Shown here piece by piece: positions 1 to 13,300 of a DNA stretch of 64,000 nt (positions are counted from its first letter, which is position 1; every line of letters begins with the position of its first letter). The notes under the pieces are model-generated. The model saw nothing but the letters and a program-made list of their open reading frames with translations. It was not told the origin of the DNA and searched no databases. Origin of the DNA: Chionis minor (Eukaryota > Chordata > Aves > Charadriiformes > Chionididae); NCBI GenBank assembly GCA_013398295.1, contig VZSF01008733.1:372001-436000 (forward strand), written 5' to 3'. A program made the translations under genes and the position numbers.

Positions 1-3000
1 AATTTAACGGCATGAGGTGTGATGGGAAGAAAAGAGGTAAAACTGTAATAAGGAAACAAGTACCCATTTTTCCAGACTAGTTTCAGACTTTGCCTGTGAG
101 TGAGCACAATGCTCACGCAGCGATGGAAGGACAGTGCATTCGGTGACAACAGGTAGTGAAGGCGAGTGATGCCTCCGCTCCTCTTGCCTCACCCCCTGTG
201 CCTGGCACTGCCTCCAGCCAGAGGGCCAGGCATGAGCTCCCCTGGTGAGCTCGATGCCCTTCTTTCAGGCACATGCCTATTTACTTCCATGCTAGCTTCT
301 GCCCACGTTCCAAAATCTTACCTAGATCCCATGACATCCTCAGTAATGTGCCTGGGAAAGAAACAAATAACTCCCTGTACTGGGTGTGGACCAGCTCGCT
401 CACTTTTGTCTTATTTATCCCAGAGAAGTGGAGATATTGCCTCACAGATGAAATCAGCTCAGGTCTCCACCTCTTTTTCCAGTAAAAGGCAAACGCTTTC
501 TCTCTAGACAAAACAGAAGGAGTGGGCTTACGGAGACCACAGCATCCTTTGCCACTCCAGGCTTGCCCAAGCTAAAGAAGAGGGTCTATGTGCTACTCCG
601 AAAGGAATTTCTCTGCTTCCTGCTGCTTGCCATTCCTGGCCTCTGCAGCCTGCGGTACATCAATGTGTGGGCTCAGCAGGGGAAAAACGCCACTGACCGA
701 GGTGGTGGTTGCAAGATGAAAAAGGCTGATCCACACAGTGGTTTTTTCTGTCTTCCTCAGAATATGTTCATTTCAGTAGCCCCTTTCTCATTACAGCTGG
801 GAAAGATGTAAACAGAAGCCAGGCCAGTCTGAAAATAACTCTACCTATGTCCTGTGTGGAGCCTGCTCAACTCCCCTACCCTTTTTGACTCCTAACGGCA
901 AACTCAGTTGTCCCTCAGCATTGAGGTCACAGCCAAAGTTTGCACATAGGATAGTCACACAGGACACACACAGAATACGTTTCTTCCACTTCATTGAAAG
1001 CGCTAATGGCTTTAGCAAACAGGTGGAGCAGGATCGTATCTTATCTCATGGAATAAGCCACAAGAGGGAGACAAATATCCATATGGTGCCATTGTGGGCT
1101 CATGCCCTTAAAGCCTAGGTAGGAAAAGGTTTTCTCAGCTCTTGAGAGGTTTCAAGATTTCAGATTTTTTTCCCTAACCCGAAATCAAAATCTCAAAAAG
1201 CCTCCTGGATGAAACATGCAGAAATAAAATGCATGTCAGAAAAACTTCCTGTTTACAGTTTGTAAACATTTCATTTCCTTTTTGGATTGAAAAAAAAAAA
1301 GTTAATTAGTGCTCATTCACAGAATCATAGGAACATGAAACTTTCAGCTTTGAAAATATGAAGTCTACAGTTTGTGATCTTATTTTCTTCCCCAAGCAAC
1401 AGCTGAATTTGGAGAGATGGTGAAATAGAGCCTTTCCTACAGTTTTTGGCTCCTACCAAAAACATGTAATTTGAAAGTTCCTAAGAAATCTCAAGAGACC
1501 CAGAGCTAATTCAATCATAGGATACAATGGATGCCTTTCATGTCCTCAGTGTCTCTGACATGAGGCAAAAATTAGTCTGAATAAACATACAAGATTTTTA
1601 TCTAGAGAAAGAAACTTGAAACTGTGAAGCACAAGAACAAGGATGTAGGAAGAACAAGGCTCATATGTGTCCCCTACCTGCTGTAGGTGCCTACAAAAGA
1701 TGCCACAACAACTTCAGGGTTCAGAAGAGCTGCTGCCACTGTTCAGCTCCATGTGCAGCCCATGGAGGAGGGAGGTCCATGGAACGGGGCTTTCAAAATA
1801 TTTACTCCCCACATTTATGTCCCAGAGAGCTGGAGTGACCACAAAAAATAGGGGATGTGTATCTCACTGCCAGGCCGCATTAGTAAAGTATTTGAATTCC
1901 TGCATGAGCCTAAGGGCTCAAAATACTTAGATCTGGCTGTAAAATAGGACTAACTGGGCCCATAGCGTAAACATTTCTCATGTGAGGTAATACCTGACTT
2001 TCCAAGTCAGTGGACAAAAGAAATGTGGTGTAAATATCTGTAGCTGTAGGTGAAAAACACACACACTATGAATTTGGCATGAAAAAGGTAGTCAGTGGAA
2101 ATTATCATATGGGAATGGCATGACATATGGCCACCTGTGATGGACCATTGATCTGTACAACCGAAGTAAAACATTGATGTGAAAGCATACAAAGATAGGG
2201 CATAATGTGAGATAAAAAATACTCTCCTGCTCAACCTTGTGAGACAGACTAGGGCTGCAGTAGCAACAGCAACCTATACAGTGCCAGGTCCATTCTCTGG
2301 CAACTCTGACACGGTCCAACCCCAGCCATGCTATCAAACTCTCTCAGCCTCCAACGTATCCTATGGGGTATGGCTGCAGACATGCTGGTTTCCATGTTGT
2401 GCTCGGGAATTGTTTGGGGGAATGCTATTTGCCTTGAACCAGAAGATGCCGGGGATCAATCTAACAATTAAACAGTATAGGCAACTCAAAGGCTGTTGTC
2501 TTTGCTATGTCATTGCTTTATTTAGCAGTATAGGCGTACCTTGAGATGCCAGTGGCAGAGTGACACTTCCCATGCTCCTTCTTTATATCCGAAGTCCCTT
2601 ATGCTCTGGAGCATTATTCGAGATTACTAGCTGTACTTTTTAAAAAGTATGAAAGTAAACCAGGGATTTCTTTTTTTGTTTTAAAGTCCAACTGTGACTG
2701 CCTGGTTCTCTGTGCTGTGATTTCTATAGCTCTGAGTGCTGAAGAATGGCAAGAAGGAAGGAGGCGGTGATCCATTGCCCAACAGCTTTCAGGAGCACAG
2801 AGGGTATTTCAAATGTTCCAGAGGACCATGGTATCCCATGCCCTGTACCAGGCAGCATCCATGGCTCATTGCTTGTGGCCCTCTTCCTGCCAGCATCTGA
2901 CATGGCAACGTCAGCCAAGGCCACACAGGGTCATTGGCACAGTTACAACAGCATGAGACTTACAATAAAACATCAGAGCCATTTCTGTGTCAGACAGAGT

Positions 3001-6000
3001 ATTTCTCGCTGAATGTACTAATAAGCCCAGGGCCCGCTTCTCATTTCACGCTGGCATAAATGCATCACTCTCAAATGTGCTACAGAAGGTTATGAAATCA
3101 CAGCCAAGCCCTCGGAGTCGTGTGTAATTCTCTTGGGCTTCGCCGTCAGGGCACGTGGCTTCACTTTGTGTAAAAGCTGGGGTGAGAACTGTATTCACTT
3201 TTTCCCTTGGAGACAGAAAAGCACCTGCAGCTGATGGCCTGGTGAGGGTAGAGACCTGCACTAACAGGTGAATGATCGGCTTCAGTGAGACCTAATTACT
3301 CCTGCGGTGCCTGTTGCTGAAGGTTGTTTTCCTCTGTGAAGTTCAGGGAAGTTTTGTTCTCTCCAAAGAAACCCCATGCTGCTCTTTTTTAAATCGGTGA
3401 TAATTCAAAGTTTGCCCAAAAAAAGGGACAGTCAAGTCTTCCAAGTGAAGAGAGAGCTCTGTCAGACAGCTTCTCGTGAACCTTACGGGTTCTTGCAAGA
3501 GAAATGGCTTTGAAGATGCCAGTATAACCTCATAAAGCGTTTTTTCCCCTCTGTCTCATTCCTGTATCTTCTACCACAGCTTAGGTGCTACAGTTTTTAC
3601 AAAGGTAATCTGTCAAACCCATCCAAAATTCCTAGAGTTCACCACCCTGCCAACAGCTGGTGTTCACCATCTCTCCCTCTGCAATGTGTTTACATGGGGA
3701 GCAGAATTTTCTTATTAGAGAAAAACACAGCAAAAGGTACCCAATTGATGTTGGGGGAGAGGAAACTCAAGTTTCTTCTTTTCCAGTGCATCCCACAAAA
3801 AATATTTAAACAGTTTTTCAACACCAGGACTTGGGAGAATGTATTCACTCTCCTAGCAAGCAAAGACAAGAAGCTTCCCTAAAGGCAACACTGCAAAATA
3901 CTGGCGAAGCAAACACCATGCATTAAGAAATCAAACTTTTCTATGTACTCATAACAACCTTTAAAAAGTTGCCGGTATTTTAAGATGTGGTAACAGGGAT
4001 TTATTGACCAGAACTGCTAGATATGTGTGTGAATACAAGCATGCACATGTGCATACACACACATACTATATTTTTTTGCTGAGCATCTGCTTGTCTGGAT
4101 ACCTTCATCTAATTCTCACACTTGAAGCTCCAAGGGAATGAGAATAATATCAAATGCTCACACTTTTATCTTCCAAATGCTGAGGGGGACCACTGGGAAG
4201 CCAAAAGCATCCTGTCTCAAATAAAGGAGAAGTTAAGTAACATTAGAGGTGGAATTAATGATAAAAAGTTCTGGTTTGTGCTTAACCCTTTCCCCTCACT
4301 TCTGTGACAAGTTCTAACCGCAGCAAGTGTTAGGAGCCCTGAAACATTGGTTTGTGGTTTGTTTACTCGAGGATGTGGGGAATAAGTCATGTTGCTGTTG
4401 GGTTTTCCTTTTTTTTTTTTCTTTTTGTGTTGTGCTTTTTAAAAGCAGTGATAGAATCAAAAGATAATTTTTTTTACCACCCTGAAGGATCCTCACACCC
4501 TAAAGTACTGCTGATTTCAGTTGGCAGCACGAGTTAATTTATGCTGTATCTCCATCTAGTTACTTACTGTGTTCATTCCTATCTGAAGCTGGAGGTATCG
4601 GCTACAGTGCTAAATGAAACGAAAAGTTCATCCGTCTAAAGCATCTTAAATCTAATCGTTTGCTTTGCATTCATTCCTGGTTCTGCCGTTGCTCTCGCAG
4701 ATATCCAGGCCTGCAGCAGTGAGGTCCCCTCACATTACTGAATGTTTTTACTCCCCCAAAACCTTGTAATCAGCAGCCTTATTCTTGCTTCTTCCTTATG
4801 CCACCTCCAAAACTTGCTTGCTCGCTAAAACAAGGTCTGCCCTCACAGTGCTTTGTGTCAAGTGTGTTAGTTTATTCCCATTTGATTTTACAAACCTGCC
4901 TTACAGACTACTAAAACTACCGTGGGTTAAACCATCCACCTTGTCCACAATACTGATTTCATCACCCCAGCTCAGTAAAGCTCTGTAAAACTTAACCTAT
5001 CCTAAAATGATATGCTGTCTCCTCTTTTGCTAGAAGGAGCACTGCTGTATTCCAGCTGCCATCCCATCTATCAGATGGTGCTTCAGGTCCTACCTTGTAC
5101 AATGCTGTCTTGATCCAGCTGTTATTGAACTCCTCCTGTCACAAGTATCTCATCACTTTTCTCATCATAACCCCTATCTCCTCCTTTCTCCAGAGACCCT
5201 TGAGGATACCTAATCTTCCTCAGGATTTACTTCAGCCTGCTTGGAAGCATAGGTCCTCTTTCCCCAGCTAATGATTTTTTTATTCATTGTGCTATAATTA
5301 TAATATGGTAATGAATACACACGTGTGTGTTTTAAAGGAATCCATATCATGTGTGTGCTTTAATAGAGCACAGACGTTAATGCTGGCAACTCTTATTGTT
5401 CAACATGTTCTCCCCTCGTTGCTTATTGTTTCTTACACTATTTCTGATCTGGTAAACAGCAGAGGGAAGGGACTTGTCTGTCATAGTCATTGGCCACCAA
5501 AAACATCTATGGGGCCACAGTATCAGTGCACTGAGCGAGCCATTCTGCATGCAGTTGCTGATTACATGAGTGAGTGAGCGAGCGAGCGAGCGAGCGAGTG
5601 AACAATAAGGAGCACTACTGCTTCTCCTCTGTATTTCACTCTACAGACCTGACTTTGCCATGCGTGGCAAGCCTGGCATGTAACTGGTGCTGCTTTTCAG
5701 CTCAGATTTTCAGTAAGATAGTTCCATAAACACAATGACATAGTGTCATGACATCATTACTTTCCTGTAGGTTTGAATCAGCTTGCTTGCTTTTACAGGA
5801 AATCATATATATTCACTCCAACTTAATTACACCAGGGAAGTGCCACACACATTACTTTCAACATTTAGCTCTCAAGTGCATGAACAACATTCCCATAATC
5901 CATTAGGTACCCACCCAGAACAGATTTTGTCATCATACAAATAAAGGCAGCTAAATAAACAGAAAAGTCAGATTTAGAGTGTAAAAGCTTAAAAAATTCA

Positions 6001-9000
6001 CAGCATTACTTCTGGGGGAAGGGTGAAGCAAAAATTACAGTACCTTGTGCTATGGGGGCTTCTGGCCTGATTGAAAACACTATATGCTATGGTAATACAA
6101 TACTGGTACCAAGAGACGAAAGTTTTAATATCTTCATCTCCCATCTCCCCAAATCCTTCCTAATATTATCCATGATGTCATTGTGCCCTGGACTATTCAT
6201 TTTAGCATTGACTGGAAAGGCTTTGCAGAAGAAAGAATAATACTGGAAACTGAAAGTGCATTGTATGAGATGAGATGGCTAATACGAACTAATGCACAAA
6301 ACTAAACACGGCAGAAGGAAATCAAAAGAGACATTCTGCATTGTTTATGGACTACAGGACAGTACACAAAATCACAGACCTAAGATCAGCATCTCTCCTG
6401 AAAGCCTCAGTGAAACATAAGAGTGGAAAGCATTGTATTTATGGAACAGACCAGGTTTCATCTAAGATTCCTCCCTTCAGATCAATTAATATTCAACTCT
6501 ATTCTACTAGTCCACCAGCAGTAAATACAGCAAATATTCATATATTTACAAGAAGTACTGAAAACCTCATTATTTGTTGGACAGAAGGGGAAGAGGGTAA
6601 AGAGGAAAGTGTCATAGTTTACAGCCATGTGTTTTCAAATAAAGGCTAATGTATGCATACCGGCACTCACTTTTACACACCAGTGCCAAAATACTGATTA
6701 ACTGCAAAGTGATCTTTGCAGTGACACTACACATAGAGGAAAGCCCTTAAAATGAGGGGCTAAAATCATATACTTTGGGCCACTAGTGTTGTAAGTTGGA
6801 AATAGCTTTACGATTCTCCCTTCACTCCTACCAAAGACGGCTTTTCAGAGTTCCTAATTCAGGATTCCGGCTTTGCTCTAAATGAGCATCTTCATACGCT
6901 AAGTCCTGGGCACATGTGCAGACCTTGCGATCTCAAGGCTTTTGTGTGACAACATCTGGGAACACATTTATAGGATTTTAATTCAAAGGGTTGAATTATG
7001 CATATGAACTAACACCCTGCGTCTGATCAATGAGCTAGCTGCGGTGCTGCAGTCCCATCCCAAAACTCGCAGACATCATCTATACCAGCCCTGTCAACAG
7101 TTTGTGCACATTTTAAAAGCATCAAAGTGGTTTTCCCCATTTTTCCAAGAAAAAAGAGCACTTACAACACATAAACAAACACATAGAAGACACAGACATA
7201 TTTCTTTGCATGATTTCAGTAAACCCATGCTTTTCTTATTAAACTCTGCTGCTATCCTTTGATTATAAGCATGTTCTTTCCCAGGAAATCTATGATGAAG
7301 TATGTGTAAATACTCATCTCAGGGGTCTGCCCTTGTGGCGGCTGTGGTCACTCCCAGAACTTCTCACCACATATGTGTGTGAATTGCCTCATAGTGGCGT
7401 GTATAATACATTCTCCCTTCCTTCAGCTTCCCTATCCATCTGGGCGCTTGCCAAGTATGCTGGCTGGCCACCTTATTAGCAACAGAAATGGTACTCGGGT
7501 CCCAACAAGGCTCTGGTAGAAGCTGGCAGTATCTCCCCTGACTGCGGTGGCATTCAGCCTGCTTCCACTGCTTCAGCAAGGGCTTCCTGGCTCCATTATT
7601 GGGTGGTTGTGGACTCTGGTTCCTTTAGTTCTGTGGACTGTTGAAAGCTTTTGATTCCACTTAACTTCAGCACAGACTAAGGGCGCTCCATTGTCACTAG
7701 ATAAACCCGTTACAAAATGCAGCTGAATGTACGTGCTGCTCGCTCTCAGTGGCTCCTCCATAAGACAGGTTCATGTAAATGGAAGTTTGGTAGGGTTTCA
7801 GCGGCAAAAGCAGACTCCTGGCAAACTGCACATTGGAGTCTGGGTCTGTGTTTCACCCCAAGCCCCAGGCACTATGGCCAGCCCAAGAGGCTTGTGACTC
7901 CGGTGTGCTCTGGCATCGGCTGGTCACCCCCACATGGGATGAGGCCAAGCCCTACCAAGAAAGCTCAGGTTTCCCAGAAGTAAAGAGAAAGGGAGAGGTT
8001 TGAGCAGAGCTTTGTCATTGCTGGTGGTGTCTTCCAGGCTGGCAGTAAACTTGGGTTGTTTATTAGATCCCAAACTTTCTTTGCGTGTACACAGGAAAAC
8101 AGATGCTTCCCACTCCCGGGCCCCACGCTCGAGCCAGGCTCCCTCAGCAAAACCCGCAGGTAGGGCACACAAGCGGGGCAGCAGCGGCGCTGCTTCCTGC
8201 CTCTGGCCGCTCTGAGCTGGCGATACCACATCATCTGTGCCGCACACTTCTTTGGCCCCCTTGCCAGGGTGTCGGGCGGGCTGGCGGCACGCAGCTTGCT
8301 TTTCCCGCGCGGTAGGAGCAGCTGCCGCCTCTGCTCACAAACGGGGAACAGAGGCCGGGGCTTGCCAGCCATTTTCGCTCAAATAGCGCGCATGGGGCAT
8401 GGATGAGGGAGCTGGGAAGTGAGCCAGAACCTGAGCAGGTGGTGCCCTAACTACTAGGTTACCTTTCATCTTCAAGCATTAAAGGCCTGGCACAGTCCAT
8501 CCATAGCCCTGTCTCCAGTAAGTCTCAGGTGCAGTCCTCCATTTGACTCATTTATGCCAGCTGCAAATTAAGTTTCAGGCTCTTACAATGAATTAGAGAG
8601 GCGAAGAGGAAATAGAGCACAAACTCATGTGCCTGGCCATATGCTTTACTGTGGGGCTTCAGGATGGCCCCTATCGCAATGTCTTGCCTCTTCTTCTGAA
8701 ACAGCGGGTGCTGGTCCCTGCCTGTGCCAGGACTGATTTATTGCACCTGCGTGCCCTTCTGCGGTCCGAAGAGGATCCTTCAGCTTTCTGTCTGAAGAAG
8801 GTCCTTACGAGAGACACAGATTGTTTGAGAACATGATGCACTCGCTGTTCCCCTCTCCTGTGACATTTCTTTACATAACCAGCTGAATAGCAAAACATGC
8901 CAGTGTTCATTACTAATTTTGTTATTTATAGTGAGCTGCCACAGGTGGAGACTGCAGCTCCATTCTATCTTTAGGGCGTAGCGCCCGCCTGTCCATACAG

Positions 9001-10252
9001 ACAATTGGTAATTAGCGCAAGAACAATTTGTTTATCTATTCTCAAACTTAAATAAATAGGAGAGCCATTTATCTGTCAAAATTCAACTCCCTCCCATTGC
9101 CACATCTCCAGGTTAACAGCTTCATGAATAGAGCTCGTGACTTCAGGCATTTAAGTAAAGACAAAAGGGTCTTTTAAAAGAATTCACATTAAAGAAAATT
9201 AAATACGCAATAAAAAATAACAGGTTATATACTAAAGGGATAGCATTTAGATCACAAGAATCAGGAGCACAGGACAAGATGAAGATTACAAGGATGTCAA
9301 GCAGAGGCATGGAAAAGCACCGACCGGTATGCAGGGGAGGTGTGGTGTATATATTCTGGTTACTCCTGGAATGTGTATTTCCTACCAGTCCAGCCACCCA
9401 GCTCTCAGCCCATCGCTCCAAGTGAATCCTTGCATGAGGAATCTGAGCATGAAACTGGGGAATAGAAGGTAGAGAGGATACTTGCAGTTCTCCAGTAAAA
9501 TCCCACGTGTTCATTAAGATGCACCTGCATGGTTTGGATGGCAGGACCCTGCCCAATGTAAACACCATCCAACCCAGGGAGAAGACATGATACATTTTTT
9601 TCTATTTTATTGCTGATTCCAACCCTTCTTTGTTTTCTTTTATTCCCTATACCCACCCCTGAAGTTAGAGAAGAAAGGAAGAGGCTTTATGAATAGATGG
9701 ACTTTGTGAGTTGCATGCAAGGGTTGGCCCCTGATCCCTCCCTCCTTGCCCCCGCCATTGCTGACGGAGGGGAATGGGAGCTGCTGAAGGATTGCTCACC
9801 CTCACTTTAAAGGCCAAAGCAGTCTATGCAGAAAAAAACAAGCAGCCCTTGTCTTTCTCACAATTCAGATGTTTTCAGCACCTGAAAGTGTTTGCTTACG
9901 CAAGCTTGCAGGTGCAGCTTTTTTGACATGTGTATGAGTATACAGTCATCCATACATACAGAGTGGGAAAAGCAACAGGAAAAAATAAGAAGGTTTTAGA
10001 GGTTACTGCTACCAGGCAGCAAAAGTGGGTCAGATCTGAGGAATTATACCTGGCCTCTGTTTCTGATCATATCGGTCTGAGTGAACAGCTATTTACTTAT
10101 TGTACTACCACCTGGACAGTCTTTATTTGACCTTTTTATCCTCCCATCAGCACCCAGGAATGCGATAAAAGCTACTAAATAAAAGTAAACTATTTCAAAT
10201 ACAATGGCTGGAAAGAAATAACTAATGTGAAGCTCCTTCTTATGTCTTTCAG
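1..10252 (+). other. SYN3: SYN3 intron, 5' part outside the window; no gene recognised
   Basis: Non-coding on both strands as far as I can read. It should be intron because the first exon at 10253 starts at a clean acceptor (tatgtctttcag). No upstream synapsin exon is recognisable, and I see no TIMP3 exon on the - strand although TIMP3 is nested in a SYN3 intron in other vertebrates. It includes a tetranucleotide run at 5568-5602 and a GC-richer patch at about 8090-8370 without gene structure. Open frames here are short and unlike any protein I know. Confidence 0.75.
5568..5602 (+). repeat. Tetranucleotide microsatellite (GAGY)n
   Basis: Runs of gagt then gagc, about eight to nine units, in the first SYN3 intron segment. 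Confidence 0.9.
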
Positions 10253-10315
10253 CACACAACTCCGAATTTCCCTGTTGTGGTCAAGCTGGGACACGCTCAT
10301 GCTGGAATGGGGAAG
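10253..10315 (+). CDS. SYN3: SYN3 coding exon W1 (63 nt)
   Basis: The exon is in phase 0 at both ends and encodes 21 residues including [16 protein letters not shown], the glycine-rich segment of the ATP-grasp-like domain C shared by all synapsins. The acceptor is tatgtctttcag and the donor is gtaag at 10316. It is too short to show as an open frame and was found by reading around the splice sites. Confidence 0.93.
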
Positions 10316-13300
10316 GTAAGTAAAAGACAAAATACATATAGCTCAGGAAACAGGTATATATGTGGCACAGCATTCCTGTGATCGTACACAGTGTGTGGAC
10401 AGACAGCAAAGGGGTTAAACCTCCCCACAGCCTATCTGAGTTACACTGGCTGTTCCTGTGGGAGAAAAAGCCTTTTTCCACTGTCACGCACTCAGAGACA
10501 GGCGGTGGTATTGGGTTGGAGGCTGTCTGGGATGCGGGAAGGGGGGTTGGGAAGAGTCGGGGAAAAGCTGGCTGGGCTGAAGTCATTAGGCTAGTCTTTT
10601 ATATATTTTCTCCTCTCCTGAAAGTGGTAATGTTGTTTTTTCAAGCACCTGTAATGTGCAGCTACACCCTATAGCTCTCACAAAGAGGAGCAGTGGCACT
10701 GGTCTTTTTGAGTGCATTATGATGACTTTATTCAATAAAACGGGAGCCCTTCAGTTATTTTTTTCCTCCTTGCAAGGAAGAACAAGACCTTACAAAGCAG
10801 AGTGGCTGGTTGCCTGCCAAGGAATCCTGAAAAACAGTTCGCTCCCCAGAAGGACCTGTTTGTTTTTCCCAGGCTCTCTGGGGTCTTTATTCCCCGAGTG
10901 AATTAGCAGCCCCTGTTTCTTGGGGTGACTAGGCTCCCCTTTCAGTGAGGCATTGCCAGCACGTTTCTGCTGCACTTTAGCCTTCTCCTTCTTGCATATA
11001 CCTTTTAAAAAAAGCCATCCCCTATCTGTCTAAAACTTGATTTGTTCAGAAGTAGGAAATTCTGATGTATCATCCCTGCATCCAAATGGATGGTAGATGA
11101 ACTTTGTAAGTGATACCCCTGTCACAGCGCTTCCCTGGAGCAGACACATCGTCTCCCCGCCTCACACTTTCCCTGAAGATTATATATAGGTATGCCAAAC
11201 TTAAACTTGGTACACCTTGTTTGCTTGCACTCTGAAAACAGAAGCCTGGCTTCCTGGATTGCACATGGAAGCTCTCATAATTGTTCTTGCTTTGGTTGCA
11301 ATGTTCCCCTGCCTGGATGGTAGCTGCTGGAGAGGAAGTGGGCTGAGATCTCTGGGCCAGTGGTGGAGTTGGCTTTCAGCATCAAAGAACAAACATTTAA
11401 ATAAGCAGGAAATGCTTGTTAAAATATTGGTGCTGCGTATGTTAAACAGGCAGAGGTGTTATTGAATTAGAGTACATGCAGACAAGCCTAGAGCTGCTTG
11501 TAGAGCGAGCCACTGAACATGTCCCAGGAAGGATTTCATTAGCAAAATCCAACAAGGACAAACCAGGAGGAAGAAACCTCTCCCTGAGGAAAGGTTTCAA
11601 GTTCCTTGAGACTCTGCAATCCTGGATCTCTCTGACTAATCTGCAATTTCACCTGTAATGTAGAGAGGACTTCTTGTGTCTCTCCTGTCCACAAAGGACC
11701 CTCAGTGGCTACAGAAATGAGGGCAGCATCAGAGAAAAGTACCGCAATCTTAATAGTGTTTCCAGACAAAACTCTCAGCAGAATATTTAGCTATTGCCTT
11801 CTGCACCAGACACCTGATCTTCTTTCACCTTTCGCTTTCCCTCCCATTTTATTCTTTAATGATGTTGATTTTTGCTGTCACAAGTTACAGGGGAAGAGAG
11901 TTTCTATTCAAACTCCAGGGACAATTGTACACAGTGGTACAAGGCGGGTACGTAGGAAGTCGTTCCAGATGAAGATAGGATGACAGCCAGCATCCTAGAA
12001 GAAAGAATTGGTCTGAGGCCAAATTTACTTTAGTCCGTTATGAAATTAGGGACTACTAGCAAAGTCTGGATGTGGATTTGGGCACAGAGTTTGAATGCTG
12101 CTCTGTTCTGTAGATAGGAAAGGTACAGGAAAGAAGCGTTGTTGACCTTACGGTTTTAGTTTGGGCCCTTCTCCAGCCACAAGCAAACTGAAGTAAAGTT
12201 GACACTGATTAAATTAGTCTTCTTGAAGTCTCACTGCATTGCATTGCATAGAGCAAAAAGAGAGGAAAGTGAAAATAAAATAAAGAACAAGTTGATTGAT
12301 TTGAAAGATAAGTAACAAGAATTTGTTTTAAGTTGTTTTTAAGACAATAGAGTGTGTGCCCAAGCAGAACTGACAGAAAGAAACCACAGAAAATGTCAGG
12401 AGAAATATAGATAAGCAGAATTATGGATGTACTAGAAAAGTAACACCTATAGGTAAAAAAAATCAAACCTCCAATTAAGTAATTCAGAAAAGGAGAGTTT
12501 CCAGGAAACGTAATGGTGGTTTTAACCATTATAATGTACAAGCAATAACCAGTGATGATACAGAGATTAAAAAGAGATAAGTAATTTCTTTGCATTGTCT
12601 TCAGAAGTAGACATGATAGCAGGAAATAGCAGGTCTTTAGCTGTAAAATATACGTAATATGAAAAGAGAGAGGTTTGGTTTTGGTTTAGATTAGTGTAAG
12701 AAAATAAATGTTAATAAAGCACCTGCATCAGGTCATGTTTTGTATAGAAGCAGTGACCGAAGAAACAAAGGATTAAATAACCAACCTATTAGCCAAAGTA
12801 CACATGTTAGTATTAAAAATAGTACTTACTGCAACAAAGGATGCCAAGATAGCAAGCCATGTATTTGTACCTGTAATGGGTACAAATGGCTTCAAAGGAT
12901 GTGAGCATTCAGATTACAATCTCATTACCAGCAGAAATTATCAAGGAAGTACTTACATTTTTCTTGTTATTAATGATAAAATCACATGTAATGGGAGGCA
13001 CCAAGACTTAGAAGAATGAGCAAAGATGGGAAGTCCAGACACTGTTATTCTTTACTTGTACTGAGGCGGTGGCAAGGAGCCAGAAAAACTCTGGACACAG
13101 AAAAGGCCTCTTCCCCAAAGAGTACCACCGTTGACTGCAGGGAGACTTGTGTCATTTCACAGTTCTTCTTCAGTTTCTCTGTGCTATAGACCAGAGGGAT
13201 GATAATGATTACCTTATACTTACTGCTAATTCATGTTCATAAGGCCCTTGGCACTGTAAGGAGTGCTGAGTGTTTATTAATTTTGCAATAAGGGCTAGAA

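Noticed and set aside
1318..1340. CR1-tail-like cacagaatcataggaac
   Set aside because: The sequence after it does not follow the CR1 3' end, so the match is too short.
7924..8372. GC-rich patch with overlapping frames of 107 and 135 codons, considered as a promoter or first exon
   Set aside because: CpG density is modest, no known protein appears, and no convincing donor in frame follows an ATG.
9143..9595. 150-codon open frame on the - strand
   Set aside because: No domain, no codon bias, no splice context. Treated as chance.
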